Assembly: GCA_947493995.1 (NCBI GenBank)
Contig: CANLTJ010000007.1
Location: 1-64,000 of the forward strand
Length of the DNA stretch: 64,000 nt
From: an uncultured Arachnia sp.
GTDB taxonomy: Bacteria; Actinomycetota; Actinomycetes; Propionibacteriales; Propionibacteriaceae
Direction: 5' to 3'
Below the pieces are notes generated by a model. The model was not told the origin of the DNA. It did no database searches and saw nothing but the letters and a program-made list of their open reading frames with translations. The position numbers and the translations under genes are program-made. Shown here piece by piece: positions 59,545 through 64,000 of this stretch (positions are counted from its first letter, which is position 1; every line of letters starts with the position of its first letter).

Positions 59545-60095
59545 CGCATGATGCCCTTCATCTCGTGTGTGGCCGGTGCGGTCAGGGCTGCTTGCTCGTT
59601 GGCCTCGATCGCCTTCTCGGCATTGGCCCCCAGCGGTGTGTGTTGCACCTGTTCGCGCAGCTTGAACATGGCGTCGATGAGCATGTCGGGGCGAGGAGGG
59701 CAGCCGGGAAGGTAGACGTCCACGGGTAGGAAGTGGTCGCATCCCTGGACGATGGCGTAGTTGTTGAACATGCCTCCGGAACTGGCGCAGGCACCCATGG
59801 AGATCACCCACTTGGGGTTGGGCATCTGGTCATAGACCTGCCGGATGACCGGTGCCATCTTCTGGCTCACCCGGCCGGACACGATCATGAGGTCCGCCTG
59901 GCGTGGGGATGCCCGGAAGACCTCTTGGCCCCACCGTCCGGCGTCGTAGCGTGGTGTGCCATACGCCATCATTTCGATAGCGCAGCAGGCCAGGCCCATC
60001 GTGGCGGGCCAGAAGGACGCTTTGCGTACCCAGCCAAAAGCACTTTCGACGGTGGTGAGCAGAATTCCGCTCGGGATCTTGTCTTCGATACCCAT
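59541..60095 (-). CDS. nuoB: NADH-quinone oxidoreductase subunit B
   Basis: Carrier of the terminal cluster N2, 184 residues. The tandem cysteines are in [10 protein letters not shown], the others in [12 protein letters not shown] and [10 protein letters not shown]. It follows nuoA by 16 bases. Confidence 0.98.
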   Translation of the reverse strand: MGIEDKIPSGILLTTVESAFGWVRKASFWPATMGLACCAIEMMAYGTPRYDAGRWGQEVFRASPRQADLMIVSGRVSQKMAPVIRQVYDQMPNPKWVISMGACASSGGMFNNYAIVQGCDHFLPVDVYLPGCPPRPDMLIDAMFKLREQVQHTPLGANAEKAIEANEQAALTAPATHEMKGIMR

Positions 60096-60111
60096 CAGGC
60101 TTTCCTTCCGA

Positions 60112-60474
60112 TCATTCCCAGTCCAGGCCGTTGCGGCGCAGAACGTAGAAATAGGCGATGAACACGGTCACGATGAAGAGCACCATCTCCACGACGGCGA
60201 AGGTGCCCAACTGGTTGTAGGACACCGCCCAGGGGTAGAGGAACACGATCTCGATGTCGAACACGATGAAGAGCATGGCGGTGATGTAGTACTTCACCGG
60301 GAACCGGCCACCGCCCACAGGCTGCGGCGTGGGCTGGATGCCGCACTCGTAGGAGTCATACTTCGAGCGGTTGTAGCGCGCCGGCCCGATGAGTTTCGCA
60401 CTCATGGCAATGGCGACCACGACGAACACGGTGGCCAGTGCCACCATCCCGGCAATGGGAATGTATGGATTCAC
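60112..60474 (-). CDS. nuoA: NADH-quinone oxidoreductase subunit A
   Basis: 120-residue membrane subunit with three spans; [25 protein letters not shown] is split by the conserved loop containing the Cys and Glu of the family, and [11 protein letters not shown] follows. GTG start 33 bases after the reductase gene, so nuo is probably transcribed from upstream of that gene. Confidence 0.97.
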   Translation of the reverse strand: MNPYIPIAGMVALATVFVVVAIAMSAKLIGPARYNRSKYDSYECGIQPTPQPVGGGRFPVKYYITAMLFIVFDIEIVFLYPWAVSYNQLGTFAVVEMVLFIVTVFIAYFYVLRRNGLDWE

Positions 60475-60507
60475 GACTCGTCCTCTTCCATCTCCATGTG
60501 ACCGAAC

Positions 60508-61809
60508 TCAGGCTGCCGGTGCGGCCTTGCACAGGGCGTTGATGATTCTGTCCATTGCATCACCGTCCCGCTCGTCGGTCAGGTTCGCCAGCAATTTCAT
60601 CACGAATCTCATCAGCGTCTTGTGCGGTAGACCATATGTGGTGCACAGACTCATGATGCGGGGGTCCCCAATGAGCTTCACGAAGATGGTGCCAAGGCGG
60701 TAGTACCCGCCGAGGCTCCCCTTCAACGCCGTGGGATAGCCCTGCAGCGCCCTCTCCGCTGCCTGGGTTCCGATGCCGCGCGACTTGGCTTCCGCGATCG
60801 CGTCGGCGGCCAGTTCCGCAGATTCCATCGCGTAGGCGATGCCCTCACCATTGAACGGATTGACCATGCCCCCTGCGTCGCCCACCATGAGCAGACCCCG
60901 TCCGTAGTGCGGCTGCCTGTTGAATGCCATGGGCAGTGCAGCGCCTTGGACCTTGCCCACCATGTTCTCGTCGCGGAAGCCCCACTCATCGGGCGTGTTT
61001 TCAAGCCAACGCCTGAGTAGCAAGCGGTAATCGGTCTTGCCGAAGCCCTTGGATGTGTTGAGGACACCGAGCCCGACGTTGCTGGTGCCGTCGCCCATGC
61101 CGAAGATCCAGCCATAGCCGGGCATCAGCGTCGACTCGTGGGGTTTGCCCTCCCACAGCTCCAACCAGGACTCCAGGTAGTTGTCATTCGTGCGTGGTGA
61201 CGTGTAGTAGGTCCGGACCGCCACACCCATGGGACGATCATCCCGCTTGGTCATCCCCATCGACACCGACAAGCGCGACGAGTTGCCGTCCGCGGCCACG
61301 ACGAGAGGAGCGCGCCATGTGGCGCCGCTCTTCGTTCGAACGCCGGTGATGCGTCCGGAGCGATCATCAAGGACGGCCTCTGTGACGTTGGCCCCTTCCA
61401 CGAGCGTGGCCCCGAAGGAGACGGCGTGCCGTGCGAGGAGGTCGTCGAAATCGTGACGGGGGCGCATCAGTCCGTATGGTGGGAAGTCCGTCAGCTCCGG
61501 CCAGTTGAGTTCGAACGGCTCGGTACGACCGCCGTAAATGCGCAGGCCGAGGTTGTGCAGCCAGCCGTTCTCCTCGGACGTGTCGATCCCCAGCTTGGTG
61601 AGTGCCCGGGTGGCGCGAGGAGTGAGGCCATCGCCACAGACCTTTTCCCGAGGGAAGTGGGATTTCTCAAGCATGACGACGTCCAACCCACGTCGAGCGA
61701 GGTTGGCCGCCGTGGAGGAACCACCCGGTCCGGCTCCGACGACGATGACGTCGGCTTCACCGCCCTCGTCAGCGCTCGCCCTGCCGGTGACCGGCTCGGC
61801 CTTGCTCAT
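60508..61809 (-). CDS. Geranylgeranyl/menaquinone reductase family flavoprotein
   Basis: 433-residue FAD enzyme; the dinucleotide fold is VIVVGAGPGGSSTAANLARR with MLEKSHFPREKVCGDG after it, and the second FAD motif LLMVGDAGGMVNPFNGEG near residue 300. In mycobacteria the homologous MenJ saturates one isoprene unit of menaquinone. Position at the head of the nuo unit and near menF and a polyprenyl synthase supports a quinone substrate. ATG with GAGGAG upstream. Confidence 0.88.
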   Translation of the reverse strand: MSKAEPVTGRASADEGGEADVIVVGAGPGGSSTAANLARRGLDVVMLEKSHFPREKVCGDGLTPRATRALTKLGIDTSEENGWLHNLGLRIYGGRTEPFELNWPELTDFPPYGLMRPRHDFDDLLARHAVSFGATLVEGANVTEAVLDDRSGRITGVRTKSGATWRAPLVVAADGNSSRLSVSMGMTKRDDRPMGVAVRTYYTSPRTNDNYLESWLELWEGKPHESTLMPGYGWIFGMGDGTSNVGLGVLNTSKGFGKTDYRLLLRRWLENTPDEWGFRDENMVGKVQGAALPMAFNRQPHYGRGLLMVGDAGGMVNPFNGEGIAYAMESAELAADAIAEAKSRGIGTQAAERALQGYPTALKGSLGGYYRLGTIFVKLIGDPRIMSLCTTYGLPHKTLMRFVMKLLANLTDERDGDAMDRIINALCKAAPAA

Positions 61810-61846
61810 TGGTGCTCCTCACGGAAAATCTCGTTGAACCGTGGCC

Positions 61847-61877
61847 AGTCTAGGCGGTCCCAACCAGTGATCGCCAA
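61847..61877 (-). promoter_or_regulatory. Weak candidate promoter for reductase-nuo operon
   Basis: Minus-strand TTGGCG (61872-61877), 19 bases, TAGACT (61847-61852), about 37 bases before the first gene. The -35 lies within the palindrome gatcg-ccaac-cgatc (61870-61884). Confidence 0.35.
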
Positions 61878-61957
61878 CCGATCGACCGTTGCTGCCCAAT
61901 CCCCATTGACAAGCGGAAATGGCCAAATTTGCTGACGAAACCATCACGTTAATCAGG

Positions 61958-61997
61958 TTGTGCAGAGCTTGATCGAGTTGGGCAGAGCGCAGTGACG
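61958..61997. repeat. 20-bp tandem repeat upstream of menF
   Basis: ttgtgcagagc (61958) recurs as ttgggcagagc (61978), a 20-bp step with partial similarity of the rest of the unit. The word TTGATCGAG inside it is shared, inverted, with the repeat at 16283-16332. Confidence 0.5.
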
Positions 61998-62050
61998 AGG
62001 AACCGGGGGCCGCTGGTCTGGGACTTTTAGGAGCGGACGCCGCTCTGGGC

Positions 62051-62056
62051 TATCGT
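62051..62056 (+). promoter_or_regulatory. -10 box of menF
   Basis: TATCGT ends seven bases before the GTG start, the spacing of a leaderless transcript. No good -35 box is visible. Confidence 0.4.
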
Positions 62057-62063
62057 CGCTCGG

Positions 62064-63323
62064 GTGAGTCTGGACTTCGGAACCAAGCGCATGCGAGCCA
62101 CGACCGTGGCCATTCCCGATCCGGGGTTGTTGCAACGGTTTCTCACCTACTCCGGGCCCAACGCAGCCTTCATCCGCAGGGGTGAGGGCTTCGTGGCGCT
62201 CGGAGAAGCGGCGCGGTTCGAGACGGATTCGCCCGACGCGGCCGATGTCTGGTGGTCCGAGGTCGCCGACCACATCGACCACGACTCAGAACTGCCGGGC
62301 GCCTATGGCACCAGCCCATTGGCCGTCGGCTCGTTCACCTTTGACCCGGATCATTCGGAGGAGCGATCGGTACTGATCGTCCCTGAGGTGGTCGTCGGCA
62401 AACGTGATGGCCAGTCGTGGATGACCACCATCGGCGACGGTTCCCAGTCCTTGGACATTCCGCCGCCCGGAGAGCCGCTGGAGGCCCCGTCCGGTCTGCA
62501 GTTGCGGCAGGGCTCCCTGTCCGAGAACGTCTGGATGGACATCGTCGGTGAGGTCATCCGCCTGATACGCCGCGGCGAGGTGGACAAGGTGGTTCTCGCG
62601 CGTGACCTTCTGGCCCATGCCGAGAACCCCATCGACGTCAGATGGCTCGTCAATCGGCTACTGCATCGTTACCCCACGACATGGACGTACCTGGTGGACG
62701 GCATGGTGGGTGCCACGCCTGAGCTGTTGATCCGTCGGCAGGGAGGTCTGGCAACGTCACGAGTCCTGGCGGGAACCGTGTCGTTGGACCCGAGCAACAC
62801 CAACGCGCTGGTGAAGGCGGCAGAACTTGCGACGTCGTCGAAGGATGTGGCGGAACACGAGTTCGCCGTCGAGTCCGTGGCACGGGCGTTGGCGCCCTAC
62901 TGCTCGGCCATGAACGTTCCCGAGACGCCGTCGGTTCTCCCACTCCCGAACGTCTTGCACCTTGCCACCGACATCACAGGCGTGACCGACCCCGACACGA
63001 GTTCGCTGGCACTCGCCGCTGCCCTGCATCCGAGCGCGGCGGTGTGCGGAACTCCCACATTCGCCGCTCGCGACATCATCAGCGAGCTGGAATCAATGGA
63101 TCGCGGACGATACGCCGGTCCTGTCGGTTGGGTTGATTCCTCCGGCGACGGCGAGTGGACCATCGCCCTGCGCGGTGGCCAGATCAAACAGGACTCGCCC
63201 GACACCATCCAGCTTTTCGCGGGCAGTGGGCTGGTCATCGATTCGGACCCGCCCGCTGAGCTCGCCGAGACCAAAGCCAAGTTCCTGCCGATGTTGCAGG
63301 CGCTGGGGCTCGCCGACACCTGA
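62064..63323 (+). CDS. menF: Isochorismate synthase
   Basis: Chorismate-binding enzyme, 419 residues, GTG start. It converts chorismate to isochorismate, the first step of menaquinone synthesis, or of a siderophore. Motifs: VDKVVLARDLL with the general-base Lys, TPELLIRRQGG, the LHPSAAVCGTP and MDRGRYAGPVGW segments, and LFAGSGLVIDSDP near the C-terminus. Menaquinone is favoured because complex I, a quinone reductase and a prenyl synthase lie beside it and no siderophore genes do. Confidence 0.9.
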   Translation: MSLDFGTKRMRATTVAIPDPGLLQRFLTYSGPNAAFIRRGEGFVALGEAARFETDSPDAADVWWSEVADHIDHDSELPGAYGTSPLAVGSFTFDPDHSEERSVLIVPEVVVGKRDGQSWMTTIGDGSQSLDIPPPGEPLEAPSGLQLRQGSLSENVWMDIVGEVIRLIRRGEVDKVVLARDLLAHAENPIDVRWLVNRLLHRYPTTWTYLVDGMVGATPELLIRRQGGLATSRVLAGTVSLDPSNTNALVKAAELATSSKDVAEHEFAVESVARALAPYCSAMNVPETPSVLPLPNVLHLATDITGVTDPDTSSLALAAALHPSAAVCGTPTFAARDIISELESMDRGRYAGPVGWVDSSGDGEWTIALRGGQIKQDSPDTIQLFAGSGLVIDSDPPAELAETKAKFLPMLQALGLADT

Positions 63324-63331
63324 CACAGTGC

Positions 63332-63500
63332 CCCCGTCGCCCGCCTTGTGCCCCGTCGCCCGCGTTGTGTCCCGACGCCCGCGTTGTGTCCCGACGCCCG
63401 CCTTGGAACCCAGAAACCCGTCCTGATCGTCGACGCCCGCACTATAACTCCGGCGTCGAACGATAGGGCGGGCGTCGAAGAATAGCGCGGGCGTCCCGAG
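63332..63500. repeat. 19-bp repeat array with inverted counterpart
   Basis: Four units with an exact 19-bp step carry the core c-g-t/a-cgcccgc (cores start near 63335, 63354, 63373, 63392). After a 30-base break, three units of the same 19-bp step (63439, 63458, 63477) carry the core in the opposite orientation, ending gcgggcgtc. The whole can fold into long imperfect stems. It occupies the gap between convergent genes and may act as their terminator. Confidence 0.85.
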
Positions 63501-63537
63501 GTCAGCGAGCGGTGCTGGGTCTGGGCACAATAGCGGC

Positions 63538-64000
63538 TCAGCGGCGGCGCTGGACCTTGATCTTCTCGCCGCCTGGGGGGCCGCCGCCCTTCCTCTTGGC
63601 CTTCTCCGCCTCCAGGATCCGGGCCTGCTCCTGCTGCTGCTCCATCAGCGCCTCCCGGTCCAGTCCGCTGCGCAGGAAGCCGAAGGCGATGGCTGCGATG
63701 ATGAGCGAAATCCAGGCGGGCCATCCGAACACGATGGGCAGCGTGACGAGCGCCACCATGTCGATGCCCCTCAGGACCGAGAACATCAGCCCGGGCGGCA
63801 GTGCGGCGACGCCCGCGGACACGATGGGTCCACCATAGTCAGCGGGCTTCGCCGACACCCATCGGATGGTGGCAAGGAAACCCGCCAGTGCGGTGATGAG
63901 GGCAGCCGTGATCCCGGAGATGAGCGCGTTCTCGCTGTCCAGACCGCCGATGAAGGCGGGGGCCGTGGCGATTCCCCAGATGAGCGCCAGGGCGGCAGGC
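63538..64000 (-). CDS. Membrane protein, partial at window edge
   Basis: I do not recognise this protein. The reading frame is open from 63999 with no start required inside the window; the 5' end lies beyond 64000. The visible 153 residues contain at least three hydrophobic segments (ALALIWGIATAPAFIGGL, LISGITAALITALAGFL, and ALVTLPIVFGWPAWISLI with what follows). After these comes a charged helical tail (MEQQQEQARILEAEKAKRK) and a basic, glycine-rich end. The GTG at 63858 is internal. The position of the tail suggests an inner-membrane protein with a cytoplasmic C-terminus. Confidence 0.7.
   Translation of the reverse strand, partial: PAALALIWGIATAPAFIGGLDSENALISGITAALITALAGFLATIRWVSAKPADYGGPIVSAGVAALPPGLMFSVLRGIDMVALVTLPIVFGWPAWISLIIAAIAFGFLRSGLDREALMEQQQEQARILEAEKAKRKGGGPPGGEKIKVQRRR

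Overview
The window comes from the chromosome of a high-GC actinobacterium. Evidence: the str and beta ribosomal/RNA polymerase genes with actinobacterial protein signatures; an RpoB that fits a TTG start with the N-terminus MAASRSAS; a HadA/HadB-like pair between rpmG and the tRNA-Trp/secE/nusG cluster, a gene order known from mycobacteria; polyprenol-phosphomannose mannosyltransferase and menaquinone-reductase-type genes; and frequent GTG/TTG starts. A member of the Propionibacteriaceae or a relative is my best guess, but that is inference. I see no phage, transposase, plasmid or CRISPR genes.

Layout. 1-8281: tuf, fusA, rpsG and rpsL, then a three-gene sugar ABC transporter (binding lipoprotein and two permeases), all on the minus strand. 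8462-16260: rpoC and rpoB (minus) with twin hairpins between them. 16261-18590: a repeat-rich island holding one plus-strand nuclease-like gene, flanked by oppositely oriented 41-bp-period arrays. 18526-19900: rplL and rplJ (minus) with an attenuator-like leader. 19999-24113: plus-strand membrane-anchored protein and a second sugar ABC transporter. 24235-29960: minus-strand rplA, rplK, nusG, secE, tRNA-Trp, murB, two MaoC-type dehydratases, rpmG, and tRNA-Met, -Thr and -Tyr. 30199-44020: mixed genes (yajQ, metNIQ, exonuclease III, mannosyltransferase, korAB, M13 peptidase, YdeP-like molybdoenzyme and divergent fdhD). 44048-61809: one long minus-strand transcription unit of a geranylgeranyl/menaquinone reductase, the complete nuoA-N and a polyprenyl diphosphate synthase. 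62064-64000: menF (plus) converging, across a 19-bp repeat array, on a membrane-protein gene cut by the window edge.

How it fits together. The left half is the information-processing core (translation factors, ribosomal proteins, RNA polymerase, Sec/Nus factors). Two sugar importers that encode no ATPase have been placed inside it, so both probably use a shared ATPase encoded elsewhere. The right half is respiratory: complex I, menaquinone side-chain synthesis, side-chain reduction and the first menaquinone-specific step (menF), plus ferredoxin-dependent KorAB and a molybdenum enzyme with its sulfur-transfer factor. Most nuo genes overlap by 1-4 bases, implying translational coupling.

The least explained material is intergenic: short tandem repeat arrays with periods near 19-21, 32 and 41 bp at several loci, often as an array facing an inverted copy. 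The clearest case flanks the nuclease-like gene between rpoB and rplL.
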